A stretch of 64,000 bases of DNA from Podaxis mareebaensis (GCA_018524725.1 JAEUWP010000282.1:1-64000); one strand, 5' to 3'; shown: positions 25,219 to 38,332, counted from the stretch's first letter. The notes: a model not told the origin generated them from the letters alone. A program made the numbers and translations.

Positions 25219-27677
25219 ACGGGTGGTTGGTTTATCATTATGGGTCACTGCATTTGAACTTTTTTAATTGCCCGAGTTCTTTTCTGAACTGTTCTGGTGA
25301 ACACTCTTCCTTCAAACTCCCCTTCTTGGTTTTCCCCTACGCGCTTGACTTCACATACCCTGGTTTACCCGTCTTTTTATCGCCGTTTTGATACCTTACA
25401 TGCCATTTACACACATGAGTTCCAGGGGTTTTGCCGTTGCTGTTTTGTTTATTTTGCTGTTTTGGTATTTTGCTGTTGTCGCACTTTGGGTTTGTGTTTT
25501 AAACCATGTTTTGGCCTTTGGTGATCGTCATGAAAGGCCCTTTGTCTGTCTTGCTTACTTATGGGTCCGTAGGCCTGGTGCTCATTCGTAATAGTTGGGT
25601 TGCTTGGTCGACAGTGACACTTATTTATCGCGATAGATACCTAACGAGCCCTATGCCATATCTTCGATGAGCGTGCTCCAGGTTCGAGAGCCCTGCAGTG
25701 TCGCTAAAACTTACCACCAGCCTAGGGACAACATCGAACCTGAATATTGAATCCTGAGTCCTGAAACTTCTCGAGAACCACTGCGGACCTGTGTAGGGCT
25801 GCAAGGTTGACAACTTGACAAGCCGTTGTCTCCGCACATCACTCCAGGGTCCAATAACCCCTTTGGCGACACCTACTCGTATCTCACCTAGGGTGCGACT
25901 CTCGCACTCTATAAGCTTTCAAATGCCGACCGTACGATTGTGAACACTCTTGATTCGCCACTACCCTGAAGTTTGTTCTTTGTTCATAAAATCGTGATAC
26001 GAGAAACATGAAATGGAGATTCACATGGTTGGATGGCGGCGGCGTTCAAGGTTTCAAGGAACGAGCCGATGTCCATAGGAACGCAATGCACAGAGAACCC
26101 AGAAGCTATACTTCTTTTACAACAGATTAAATCCATCCAGAACTTTGAAACTTCGATGGTTGTAATGAAGTTTATCCGACTTGAAGCATGAGCTAAGCGA
26201 GGAGGCTTGATTCCATCGGGGAATATTTGAACGGGAATCTTATTTTTGACGTAAAGTCCAGTATCTACACCGACGAAGGCGCAGAATTCGGGTGTGAGTG
26301 TGTGCGTGCGTGTAACTTGGGAATTTTTGGTAACTGACGCTAGAAGAAACGTTTTTGATGCTGGGAATGTTCGAGTCTCGTGATTTGACAGGATGGACAG
26401 ATTGTGTGATGGGAAGAGGCAGTGTGGGTGTTTTAAAGTTGTAATGTCTTCTGTTCTTCTGGGTTTTGAGGGTGCGTTTATGAATGGCGGATTTTTGGGT
26501 GAGAGACTGGGGAACTGTTGGCGAAGTTTGTTGAGGTAGAGTAGTGGCGGTGTGTATGGGAGGATGTAGCTTCGTCGTTCGAGTTGAGATTATATTTCCG
26601 TAGAGATAGAATGCTGGGAAGACCCTTGGGAAAATAATATATACCTCCGTTGGTAGATGCATTCCCCGGCGAGTAGATTTTTGTTTTCACCGGTTGCTAA
26701 AGCACAGCAACGAAGACCTTGCGAATGCCTCCAGTCTCGACGTCCGTCTGTCAGTCGCTGGTGTGAGCAGAGCATGTACTTTGGACACCCAACGGATCTA
26801 ATTATAGGGGTCAGAATGCCTTGTTATCTTTGTGTGGGAACTGCCTGTACTCGACGGGAGACGAGCACCTCGACAAGCCAGGCTATGCTAAAAATAGGCA
26901 CAGGTTTTGGCATCACACGTGATAGATATTCTGGGCTATTGGTGCACGGTCGAGCGAATGATACGGAGCGGTGTTCTCATACAGGACGAGAAATCTCTGA
27001 AGTGCGGTCGTACCTCTGGTGCCAATCATGAGGCTGCGGACGCCAACAGTAGACGTGATGATGAATAGGGCGTCTAGTGATGGACTGATAAGCAATTACT
27101 AGGTACAGTACTACGAGCACGATGTGAGTTTACTACAAAGGCTACCGATTGTGGAGCCTCATACTGCTCTTCGTGGCTTATATCGGAGCGATTTCCGACA
27201 GAAAGTAGATTTAGTGAAGTATAAAGCGCTCACACGACAAGAAACCAAGGTGATAATTTATGGATATAATTCACGTGATCAAGCGTCATAGGAGTGTGTC
27301 TCTCGGTGGTAACGGGCATCTCTTCCCCACAATAGGCTGCAGCGCATTCCTTACATATTAATTTCCATCCAGTAGCCGGTCTACTGCCCCATCCTATTCT
27401 AGTTCTTCCATCCCAGGCTAGTCCTGACCTCACCGCTCTAATTGGCTGATATCCTTGTTCCCCTTCAGTCAGCCTGCCGAGTAGGAGAGTGGGCCGTCAT
27501 CAGTGGCACTGTGAAGTCATCAGACCACTTTTGGGACACGAGGGCTTTCAAAAGGTCGTTTCTGTGTCTGTTCTGTCCGCAGCACGTCCTCTGGAGGACG
27601 CATAATTAGACTGCGCTACACCTTAATCCCTTTACTCCTAATTCTTCGGTTCATCATCACCGGCAGCATTCCAAGAC
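25219..27677. other. Intergenic region, about 2.5 kb
   Basis: The first 350 bases are T-rich, probably the 3' UTR of the preceding gene. A TG/CG-rich simple stretch lies near 26290-26312. The final 60 bases are a C/T-rich leader for the next gene. No supported coding frame is seen; the longest frames are short and unbiased. Confidence 0.45.
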
Positions 27678-28869
27678 ATGGCTCCCAAACTTCGTGTTAT
27701 GGCGGGTACCTCACCGGATACCATGGTTCCTATAACATCCATCGTTAACACCAACAAATCCCACAAATTGTCGTCCGACTTGTTCGAGGGCGAAATTGCC
27801 GCGCACATCAAGAACTTTCCTGATGAGAACGGGAACGTTCGCGAATCAGAGTATTTCGCGAGGGAGGACCGCCAAGGAGTTACTTGGAGTATACAGGTTC
27901 GAGGTGTGTTCCTCTCTGTTCTTTTCCTGCTCGATCTAAATCATTTCCAGGCAGGTTCTTGATACCTTATTCTGCGGACGATATATTATTTGGAAACACC
28001 TTCGACCGCCCTCTAAAGTTGCCATGGGGGACGGGAGCTGTTCTTAAGTTTATGAAGTACGTTCGCCCTTCCCAGTGTATCATGGTGAGATCTGATGTGC
28101 GGTCAGTTACATCGACCCTACCCTAGAGCACGACTTACAATCCAATACCAAACCATGGGCGCTATCTCCTCTTGTATCAACTATGCCGTACTTCGCGCAC
28201 CAGCGGGTGCGTAGCAACGGTTCATCACAGAAGGGTGACATACCTCCTTTATCTGAGGCTGAATCCTCGACATTCCCTTCGACTCGATCCCTCGTAGATT
28301 CCACACCCGAGCTTTACAAGGCTCTCCGTGACCGCACACCATCGTCTGGATCTTCGCTATCTTCCTCCCCATCCTCATCTTCCTCCTCCATCTCATCTTC
28401 TGCTTCAAACGAATCAAACGTAACATCAACCTCCAAGAAGTCCGGTGTTATCAAAGATACCATCAAGAAGGTTACACATCCAAAGCGCAAGAAAAAATCC
28501 CGTACTCAATCCCAGGAGCTGTGTTTTGAGGATGCGTCGGCACGGAGATCTTATTTCAGTAACGCGGCTAATCGACAAGAAGTTGCCTTTGGACCATCTG
28601 ATATCATAACAACCGACTTCTGTTACGGTTTTATTGAGTTCAGTCCTTCGTTATCATTACGGCTTCCAGGTGGTCTATCTTTCGATCTGGTGCGATATTG
28701 GGACGGACAGCCGGTGCGCTTTGTGTGTTGTGAAAGAAAAGAGACGGCGGGTGAACAATACGATAATGATGAGCCCTGGGGGAGGATATTCTGGTGCATC
28801 ACGATCGAGATGGATGATGAGGAAGATCAAAGCATGCGGCGAGACCAGGAGGTGGACGATATAGATTGA
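27678..28869 (+). CDS. DUC1/DUF1769 family protein (UPF0590), 364 aa
   Basis: Three exons, 27678-27903, 27951-28056 and 28107-28869, with 47- and 50-nt introns. The family signature is complete: an N-terminal KLRVMAGTSPDTM, then TWSIQV joined across intron 1 to RGRFLIPYSADDILFGN, TFDRPLKLPWGTGA, and across intron 2 YIDPTLEHDL and KPWALSPLVSTMPYF. A low-complexity insert of Ser runs and a Lys/Arg patch (KRKKKSR) at about residues 188-243 separates this from the C-terminal half, which contains DIITTDFCYGFIEFS, LRLPGGLSFDLVRYWDGQPV and WGRIFWCITI. The domain is conserved in fungi. I recall the fission yeast member as a cortical, phosphoinositide-associated protein, which would make this one peripheral to the plasma membrane. 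Biochemical function is unknown. Confidence 0.88.
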
Positions 28870-29948
28870 TATCCCATGTACAAGCAAGTAATACGGATTA
28901 AAGTCTTTTGTCACTAACTAAACTAAATTATGCTCTTGGATGCAATCTGGCTGAATCCAGAACCAGTATCAACTCTCCTCATTCTATCGTGCTCTGGATA
29001 GGATTTCTCTGTACCTCTACATCAGATCGGAGAAATAAAAAAGGGAAGGAACGAGGATAATGCATGAAACAGGTACTAAAGAAGGGAAAGTTGCGATAAT
29101 CAATCTAAGCAGTTTGAATATCAGGAGTAGCACAGCTATTGGCACAAGTGGACTATTACTGGGGGTGGGGGGCCAGGTGACAAGACTTCTTCGGGTCGAA
29201 GGGAGTCGAGCCTCGAGGGGACGAAAGACCGGCTTCTCTAAGAACATGCAGCGAACCAGCGGGAAAAAATAGAAGATGAAGAATTCTTAGGATAAGACGG
29301 TAACAGAATGGCGGTTTGCACATGTGTAAGCTTAACCGCCTAAACGGGTTGTGCTTGGGGGAGTCACCTTACGACTCGTGACTGAGATGTTCTAGGCTGC
29401 CGCCTCAAGTGCGTGTTGTCAGAAGATTCTACAATAGAAGTTCTGAGTCAGTATTGTATTAAAGTATGTTCGTCGTGTATTCCATAATGCAACGTGGGCA
29501 CAGGGTAAACCAGGACTCGTAAAGGTATATAACCCGTGTACGTTTCCGCTATCAGGGCTATTATTTACTCGCTCGTCCTTCAGGAATCCAATCAACGTTC
29601 AGTGAGTGGCCTAATACTCCCATACCACAGCACTACGCGTACCCCTGTCAATGGGCTGTGGGTCCCATTGAGTCAATGCTGAGGCCTGAGCCTGGCATGC
29701 GCTACTATCAGCTGGCATGTAACACATTGACATGGTCATACTTATATAGTGCGGCATGGCTGCACTTTCAGGGGGTTGTATTGACGACTGTCGAACTGGA
29801 TGTTACGCTGTCAGTCGACTACGATTCCATCCCACAGTCGGCTTCTTCCCTTTGTCTCACAGGCGATTGGTAGACACATAGCTTGTTGATTGCACTCTTA
29901 TTTATCGCGGCTGGACAAGACTAACACTATTATCACTCCTAGATCCCA
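28870..29948. other. Intergenic region with a possible LTR-like stretch
   Basis: This contains an A/T-rich stretch after the DUC1 gene and then, at about 29415-29605, a segment that starts TGTTGTCAGAAG, contains a TATATAAC box near 29527, and ends near CAATCAACG. That resembles a Copia LTR promoter just ahead of the Gag frame, but no matching second copy was found downstream of Gag. Confidence 0.3.
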
Positions 29949-30977
29949 ATGGCCAACCTTCTAAGCTTCGTTCCCGAGCTCACCGGTGCTTCCAATTACC
30001 ACATTTGGTCTGTCCGAATGATATCATGCTTAACCTACACGACCGTGCAAGACGCCCCAGTCAACTGCACCGGTTGGGCTATCACCGAAGGCACCTTCAC
30101 TCAACCTGTTGCACAAGCTCCAGTAGAAGTCGGAGGTCCTCCTGCGAATCAGCGGGAAATAGACGCCTGGATTTCTACCAGGAATCTAGCCTTCGCGTCG
30201 ATTAACGCACGGCTCGCCGATCATCTTCTAGAGCATGGTCAAACCACACCGAATGCGCTCTGGACCTATTTAGAGCAACGCTTCGGAACCCCGGAGCCTG
30301 CTCGCGTTTTTGCTGATTATCAGCAGACGTTATCCTTTCGTATTTCCGGACAGAAGGATCCTTCTGACGAAATAAGACAACTTCTTTCCATCTACTCTCG
30401 TCTTGCTGCACAGCAGTGCAACACTCCAGAGTGGATGCGCGCATTTAGCCTCCTTAGCGCGGTCCCACCGATATGGAGTCACATTGTTTCTGCTATACTC
30501 GCAAACACGACGTTGGCGAACTTGACGTTCGACAATGTGAGTGCGGCCATATGTAGCGAGTGGAATCGATGCCAGGCTTCTTCTACCGCAGCACCTGCGC
30601 GGGACTCTGGGGTTCAGCGAAAGGGAAACAATCCTAACCAATCCCAACAACGTCAAGGCAAGGGCAACAAAAGCGGTGGTCAGGGAGCCCACCAGAAACG
30701 GCAATCCAACCAACAAGGTCGGGGGCAAGGAAACAACAGCAAGAAGGGAGGGAAACGCGGTGGCAAGAACAATGGTGGTCGGGGAAATCAAGCCGTTATT
30801 TCCGAGGCAGCTGGGCCCGCTGGGGGATTGATACCATTCCCAACCGCATCCTCGGCCATATCCCCCACTCGTTCACTGGTCCATGAGGCCCGCCAATATC
30901 GCCATGCGGGTCCTAGTGGGTCCGCTGAAAACAGTGCGTCTATTACTTGCTCTTTGTCAATGGACCATGGCGCGTGA
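29949..30977 (+). CDS. Solo Gag-like protein of a Ty1/Copia-type retroelement, 342 aa, intact
   Basis: One unbroken frame without introns, beginning MANLLSFVPELTGASNYHIW. The ELTG-SNY-W-VRM start and the following helices (residues about 1-195, with ALWTYLEQRFGTPEPARVFA and DEIRQLLSIYSRLAAQ) match the UBN2/Gag domain of Copia elements. Residues about 200-285 form a Gln/Gly/Lys/Asn-rich basic segment (KGNNPNQSQQRQGKGNKSGG), probably RNA-binding. The CCHC zinc knuckle usual in such Gags is absent. No protease, integrase, reverse transcriptase or RNase H sequence follows before the next gene. It is therefore either a non-autonomous element's Gag or a host-retained Gag. Lack of stops over 1 kb suggests it is young or under selection. 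Confidence 0.75.
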   Translation: MANLLSFVPELTGASNYHIWSVRMISCLTYTTVQDAPVNCTGWAITEGTFTQPVAQAPVEVGGPPANQREIDAWISTRNLAFASINARLADHLLEHGQTTPNALWTYLEQRFGTPEPARVFADYQQTLSFRISGQKDPSDEIRQLLSIYSRLAAQQCNTPEWMRAFSLLSAVPPIWSHIVSAILANTTLANLTFDNVSAAICSEWNRCQASSTAAPARDSGVQRKGNNPNQSQQRQGKGNKSGGQGAHQKRQSNQQGRGQGNNSKKGGKRGGKNNGGRGNQAVISEAAGPAGGLIPFPTASSAISPTRSLVHEARQYRHAGPSGSAENSASITCSLSMDHGA

Positions 30978-31536
30978 AGCCACCGCCAGAGACGTATATG
31001 GAGAGAGAAAACGTATCAGATGAAGTAGGGCAGCACGAGATATATTACAGGAGATAGCAAGGAAAGATGGTGATTTATGTTGTACAAACATATGTAGTTA
31101 TAGAAGAAGATTCCCCAAGATTGTGCTAATCGCACACCTGTGCCCAACTACTCAACACCATTAGCTGAGCACGCCCCTCCTTTTTGTCACCGCAAACGCA
31201 TCCATTACCCAAATCCGCTGGCGGGCCAATGGTCTTGGGGACTTATCATATTCACAGTGATATAGGACATTCCGAGCGGAATATGGGCAAGGGAACTTGA
31301 AGGCTCTCTTGACGAAGAGTATATGTAAGGCACGAATTTTTCAAGGTGCCGGCAGGTCATGATTTATATATGCGCCTATTCCGTGTCTGCCTCACTATCT
31401 AGGGAAGAAGTCTGCGACGGGATTATCAGAGAACTAAATTCTGGATACTAGCATGCAGGCGTAGTGTAGTGGTTAAATGGGGCGTTGGAAAAGGCTTCGT
31501 CTGTTGCTATATTGGTATCAGGTGGGGTTCGAGTGG
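30978..31536. other. Intergenic region with tRNA-like internal promoter boxes
   Basis: No coding frame is supported. On the plus strand, TAGTGTAGTGG at 31462-31472 fits a tRNA A box and GGTTCGAGT, beginning at about 31527, resembles a B box. The flanking bases do not fold into acceptor, D or T stems, so I do not call a tRNA. Confidence 0.3.
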
Positions 31537-32679
31537 TTATTCAACCGTGGTAGCACTCGTGTCGTGATTCCACCGCAAAGTGCTAATCTGGCGTTCCGTC
31601 TGCCTGTTCCACGCCCTCCCCGTAGATACCCGGTAAACAACAAGCAGATACGTAACGACCTTGAGAGGTGGGACAATGTAAGTCAGGCTTGCAGAGGAAG
31701 ACATCGTTTCATAACTTACTTTCATCATAACATCACTATTTGTGAACAAGAGCGCAACGGGATTGCCGCTGGCATATGAAGCTATGGCCGCAAGGGTCCA
31801 TGCTGACTCCAGGGCATATGATTCAATAAGCATTGTTGCGATACTTGTATACTGCTTGCTAGTTTCCGATGCACCTGCAGTACGGTGAGACACTGATTGT
31901 GCATTCAATAGAAACGGAAACGGAACATCACCAACCCATTAACTTGATGTGACGCCTGCGCACGAGCATCAAGCGTGCAATTACCAGTGTGGTGACAACA
32001 ATTGTAAATGCCAACTGGAGGCCAATCAATGTATTGAAGCCCCATGGTCGGTCGAAGACAGGAAGAATTGCTACTTGGAATATTGATATGATATCCATTG
32101 CTAGAGTTTGATACTATCAGTAGGAGTTGTCCAGGAATAAAACTGATATATCAACTTACTTGCAAAAGCGAGAAGGAGCAACGAAGGTAAGATCATGACG
32201 ATTATGGCATACCGTGTTGCACTCCAAATAACCCATAAACGCCATATCTAATCCAAACGATTAGTAAATATCGACCATAGAACAGTTCATAAACTCACTT
32301 GTATTCCCATTGTCAACAAGTCAAGGCAGACGCTACATGTACTATATACAAATCCAGTCGGCTGGGCAGACAGATATCCTCCCTGGTACGCCATTGGTCC
32401 TCCAGGAAAATTGCGATGAATGACGTAGGTCAACTGATTTACCCGAGCAGTCAATGAGATAAAGATTGTTCCACATAACATCACAACAGAAGCATAGGCA
32501 AACATGAATATAACGTGTCTCTGCTGCTGAAGGCCTTTGAGCTGTGGGTAGAACAACCGGGCGCAGAAGGAATAAAGGGCTAATGCAATGCCATACAGGA
32601 CTCCATTAATGATTGTTGAGCCTATGAGGTCGAAGGTTTCAGGGAGTGCCTCGATTTGTGATTGAGCATTATCGCTCAT
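31537..32679 (-). CDS. Seven-transmembrane orphan protein of basidiomycete type, 309 aa
   Basis: Five exons: 32679-32299, 32247-32160, 32100-31936, 31892-31720 and 31659-31537, with introns of about 43-60 nt. The donor of intron 3 (GTTGGT) is weaker than the others but is the only one that keeps frame. Seven hydrophobic segments can be counted. The first begins INGVLYGIALALYSFCAR, the second is in HVIFMFAYASVVMLCGTIF, the third in FVYSTCSVCLDLLTMGIQ, then IWRLWVIWSATRYAIIVMI, FTIVVTTLVIARLML, ATMLIESYALESAWTLAAI and VVTYLLVVYRV. The joined motif MGIQIWRLWVIW across intron 1 and the final YRVSTGRAW are characteristic of a large, expanded family of agaric seven-TM proteins with unknown ligands. 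No signalling partner can be deduced. The short N-terminus carries no signal peptide. Confidence 0.8.
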
Positions 32680-35600
32680 TGTTGTTTTGGAGTGGCGGGT
32701 GGGGTGACATTTTTGAATCTGGCTAATATAGGGTAGGACTGAGCCCGCTCGGATCGTCAGGAGTATTATTGTTAGAATCAGGTGGTGATTGACTCCTGTT
32801 TCTGGTTGCAGGCAAAGAAGTTTTTTGATCCACCGACCAAGGCAGTTCAGGTGTGAGGTCCTGCCAAGGCTAGGTCTTTATCAAGCTAGTGGACATACGT
32901 GGCCGAGCTTATCGTTAAGCAGGATCTAGCAAATCAGCAAATCAAGTACTAGAGCGAATGAGGTCGAAGAACCACCATAGCCACAGTTTGTCACTTTCCT
33001 TGGCACCCTGGTGTTTCCTAATCTGTGCCACCGGCCTAGCTCAAGCACCGCCGAGGATTTTTTATATACAGGACTCGGCTGAAACTCTGTTGAAACAGTT
33101 ACGGTAGTGACAATTTTTGAGACAATGGCTTCGAAAGTGAATAGGAAGCGACCAGATAATGGTGTGTTTGTCCGTTATCAGTTACTTCACCCCCGAGCAC
33201 TGGACTGTCTGTCGCCGTTAGCACCAGGCCTGCCTGTAACACGTCCGAGATCAATAGTAATTGTTACATTCACTGCCAGAATATTCCTAAGTAAAAGATA
33301 TAGAGTGGAATTCAATTTTGGCCATGCCAACGAGCCCAATTTACGTCCCCGACTAGATCATTACAAACACACTGGAGTGAATAGTGCGCCCAATCCGTTG
33401 TGAGCACACGACTAGCATATCAATCGAATAGCATACAACGGGAAATTTCAAGGGTATTTGAGGGTGTTCATCAAACAACTCTAACATTCTGCAGACAGTA
33501 GCCTGCAAACAAGTCATTGGATGTATGCGCAGAATTTTCTGCACATATAAAGGAGAGCTCGAGCACTGGAGAAATCGTTAGTGCTCTCACATATGTCAGA
33601 GAAATCTCTAGCAACTCTGCTATGTCTTTGTCACTGGGGACCAATAGTTTTCCTACGATATCCTTAGTTCAATCACAGTAAAATATAATACTTGTTAGTG
33701 TTTTACGCCCCGTCATCAGCCGGGAGACCCTTGATGCACCGGGCCCTGATCCAGGCACTCTCGGCCTTGGGCCGTGTTATCAGTAACGTCAAGCCCATTT
33801 CTTATTCGCTTCCGAAGTCATTGTCTCAAAAATTGACCATACACAACAAGTTGGGACAACTTATACAATCGCCTTCATGTTCGGTTCCCCAAAAGACTCT
33901 TGCTTTCATTTCTCCTGCCGCATGGTACCGCCTGCTATAGTTCCTGTGACAAAGACTCCGGATACGACTTCAAAGAGAGCATGCGCCATCCAATTAGGCT
34001 CGGCTCTATTGTTTCTCTTAGTGTTCTGTTGCGTCCAACGACTCGCGTAGCCTCAAGTAAAACCCTCATTGACTGTGGCGCTGCACTAGTCCCGCTATAT
34101 CCCAAGCACGGAGAACCGTGACTTTCCGTCTAGGTTTCCTTCCGCCCATAGGGTCTCTTGATCTACAAGGAAGTGGGCAGCCTCCAGACTGTTCGAGGAA
34201 ATCTTAAATTTCGCACTGACCGGAATGGGGCACTCCAGTCTTTTCAATGGAACCAACTCGTGACTTGGGTGACCTTAGCCTATTCGACCTTCCTCTTCCT
34301 CGCCGCTGATGTCCTAAGGTAGTTACATGAATGGTTTCGTGGCTCCTGGGGCAATTCGCCATTTTGGAGCTGGGAGGTACACGCCCGTCCCCTTCCGGGC
34401 AATAGTTATAGCTATGCCCAGGTCGCATTGAGTATCATTCATTGTCAATCCTAGTAGCACAGGCTTGGCTCATATAACCAACTAATCCGGGGAAATCCCT
34501 AACGTTTTGTTGGCTTCCAGCACCATGATAGTGGTGGAATCTTTGGAATCTCACTCTCGCATCGGTTTGCTAGCATTACAGAAGGTAAGCAGTGCGGTCG
34601 GCCAGACTCGCTGTTTTCAACATATTTTTCGTGTTCCATGGACCCGTCACCAATATCTGTTTCGCTAGCCGCTGTCCACCTTCCTGAATCAATGCGTAGA
34701 ATGCCCGCCGCATCAGTGTTGCTCGGTGCGGCCTCGCACTTCAAAAGCCGTGTCCACCACCGTGTTGGATAGACTACCCCTAGGATTCACTCGCGAATTT
34801 CCGCAACCCTTGTACTGCGATTCGGGGCTCTGACAAGGGTGGCAAGCGCCTATCTCATCTTCAAGCTCCCTGCCCCAGTGTCTGCATCCTATGACCTTGA
34901 CATGTTAGACTCGAAAGGTGATGTGGTAAGATTCGATGTTTATTTAAATCGGGTATTTATATCAACCGCAGCATTGATTAGTTCGAACTCCTCCCCCCCC
35001 CCGACATTTGTATCTCCACCGAGGCGTGAATTTGCATGGAGCTCCTCATTCACTGGCTAAACTTGATTGAGTGCTCTTCGGCCAGCCTACAACGCACTTT
35101 AGGGCGGCAACCCAGGATCACAACCACCACCCACCTTATCTCATATTGAGGCATTCCACTGGACGTTCTACCCGGGTCCATTCACTCCGGGACAACATCT
35201 ATTTACCGATGCTGGAGAAGATGCGGTGTCTGGGAGCGAAATGCACGCAAAGTCTCACTCTCATAGTCGTTCTGGCGCTTAAAGGACAGCCTCGTCGCCT
35301 TCTCACTCACCCACCTTGTGAAGTGGGAACTGGACTTGCCGAAGTTGCTCTTGCCTAACCCGGATGCTTTCCGGCAAATCCGGTGCCTCATGCTGACCAG
35401 TATTCTGCCCCCGTTGATTGTAACTTCATACCGTTGCTTTCTCCGAACCAGGTGGACAATGAGGGCATAAGGCTCGTCTTTGGATATGGTTTCTTCATTT
35501 GAGGGGATCCCGGCCAGATTCGTCAATTGTTGGGATGCTGTAGATCTCAAAATGTGTCAGCACAGTTCAACAGTCGTGCTCTGGAGCAGTACAGGCCCCA

Positions 35601-38332
35601 GGGGTATGGTCAAGAATGGAGTCAGCTTAGATATATGGTAAGACAGGGACCGAGTTGACGGATATAAATATTCCAAGGACATAAAGCGAATCTATCTTTA
35701 GTTCGTTAGTGAGGCAGGATTGTTACCACAGTCTGGCCACGCTTGAAACGCAGCAAAATTAATGTAAAATGCCGTAACATCTCGTTTACAGTCTTCCCAG
35801 AGTATGACACGTTATTTTGGACCATGTCCTTCCGTCTCGCATCAGCAGAATGGAACTAATCATCCCAATGCCTGGACCACCCTAACAAGATCCCCGAAAC
35901 CTGGAGAAATTCCTCATACACCTGTCATTTTTCGTGCCACAACCAACTACACTACTTGGAACACCGAACTTGTTCGCTGACGAATGTTTGTCCACTAATT
36001 TGTCACTAAAGATATGCCGTAAGTTCGTCGCCCGCTTTTCTCTGGCCGTGACCGCCGGTAGCCTTAGCTCCTGCTCCCTTCTTTAGATGGCTGCGGGGGA
36101 GCTTCCGACACGACGGAGTCTTGCACCATAGCTTCTTGTCTGTGTCTTACGACGGCAAAGTCTAAGCCGAGGAGACTTACGAGGCATGAAGACGAGCTAC
36201 GGATTCACAATACCATGGATCAACCACGTTTCGCGATTCCGATTCGCGGGAGAAGTTGCCGGATCGGATATTCTCTATTCTTCAATATCCAAGCGACATT
36301 TGTTCCACCGGAATGAAACTTCGCCTACACGGTTGCGTGACGTCTGGATGGGATGGGTTATGCCTAGGAAAACGGGAAAGAATCGAGGATATCGGCGAGA
36401 AAATGCCCCTTCGAGGTCGGAAGCCCTGGTTCTGGGCTTGAGAGCAGTTGTTGGATAGACGGAGATGTGCATGTGAGGCACTGCCCACGAACGTCATAGT
36501 AATGGATGAAGAGAAACTGGCACAGAGTTGATGTCCGGCGGCCATCACTGCTGTCGATTCACCCGCAGTCTAGAGCGGGAAGTCGATCCGATAGATATTT
36601 CGTACTAGCAAGAGCAGGAACCTGGAAGGGAGTACTTGGGTGCCCACCTCGCCGGTTTGTAGTAAGGGGAGGCACGCTCTGGAGCAGATATTTCGAGGTG
36701 GAGCTTGACCTGGATATTCGGTGTGTGTGAGAGCACACGAGCGATTTCTTCGTGAACCTTGTTGAGTTACTCCATTGGTGCTCGCTTGACTCGAGAGGGC
36801 GGGCTCTGACTTGAAGCTAGCGAAAAAATATAGTGACTTCAACGACCCGGACCCCCTGAACTATGTCAAGGCGTGCCGTAACTGATCGTGCTCATATTGC
36901 GACAGGTTTTGCACGTTTTGACGTTGTTCGAGTCTTACACAAGTCTTGCCTTCGAGCCGATAGAGGACGTTGGCATATGCAGGGGTGTAAGGGCACATTT
37001 TGCAAAAGATGGGTCCCTTGAAATAGTGGTTCTGGTTGCCACGAAGTTGATCAGGCCGACCCGTAATACCCGAGCGCGTACTCTCGGTTAAATAAGCCCA
37101 AAGATTGGAATGATATTGGTACGAGCGGACTTACATCTCCAGCGCTTGGGTGGTCGAGCGGGGTATAGCAGATACGAGACACCATGACTGGTATAGACGT
37201 CTGTTCTGCTGTACTCCAGTACTGCTTCGCCGTGATAACTTGCGCCTCTGGTGTGCTTATAAAAAAGCCAAACACGAGAAAGACACTTCTCATACTTCAA
37301 GACCTGAAGGCCGTGTAAAAGCCCTTGGGTGGAATGGTCCATCGACCTGAGAGGACGGTTTCCTGAAACGACAACCAGGCTTGCAAAAAGAGTCAGAGCT
37401 AGACAGTTTTTCCCTGGTTGCCTGGTTTGCGCAATTCTGTTTTATGCTGGAGGCCCGGCCAGTTTATTCATCTCTATCCGACTTTGTTGTCCTGTCTTGC
37501 TACCGGTCTCGAGAAATCTGAATGTGTTCAGTGCCTGGCATCACACGCTATTTATGTTCTTCACCTTGATCGCACGATCCGCGGTGCTCACGGTATCGTT
37601 TTTCCTGAACCGGTGATAGCCAGCCACTTGGTCTTAGTTCATGAGGATTTGTTAGACCGGTGGCCACATGATGAAGTCAGAGTCTTCTAGCAGCTGATTT
37701 TGGGAGAGTAATGACATCACGAGTTGTTCAACTGATAACTCCACATGGACACCGCTGATATAAGCCGAGCGTCAGGCAGCTAAGCCAGGCCCAGGGGTTA
37801 TTAATTATTTCTGCAGATTCGACTAGTCACTTCGCCGACGGTGGTATGCTGTAGCCAAAAATGCGCTAGCTTCGAACCTATATAATATTGTGGAATTTTA
37901 TATTTCGTTGGATCCACACGATAAGATAGGCATTATGTGGCCAGCATCACATCAGGACAACGCGACCACTGGAATGAATTCCTTCCAAAGACCATTCGTT
38001 CCACGCCTATTCTTGTCCGAGCCGCCAACACATTCCACTCCACCCCGGCAACACTCTATCTTTTGAGCTTCAACCATAGGCCTCCATATCCACACATTGA
38101 GCCACTAATCGCACCCCTCGGCCTATATTTGACTTGTATTGTCAGATTATTCCTTGCGCGCCTCTCGTGAGTCTCCCTTCCCCGACGTCGCTCGACGTTA
38201 TCTGACTTTTTCTTTTCCAAAAAGGCATCGCCTCAACTCCAGGACATTCACCTCCATTCGTTCGTAGAGCACCTAGTTGTTGCATGCAGGCATTGTCAGC
38301 TATTCCATAGGTGCTCCACCGTCATTCAAATC
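32680..38332. other. Gene-poor region, about 5.7 kb
   Basis: The first 200 bases are the promoter of the seven-TM gene. The last about 400 bases before 38333 are C/T-rich leader sequence for the PH-domain gene and contain a possible 5'-UTR intron (donor GTGAGT at 38167). Between them lie only short, unbiased frames. A TATAAAGG box at 33546 has no recognisable gene behind it. Homopolymer C runs occur near 34996. Confidence 0.4.

Noticed and set aside
31455..31545. tRNA gene
   Set aside because: Only the internal promoter boxes match; acceptor, D and T stems do not pair.
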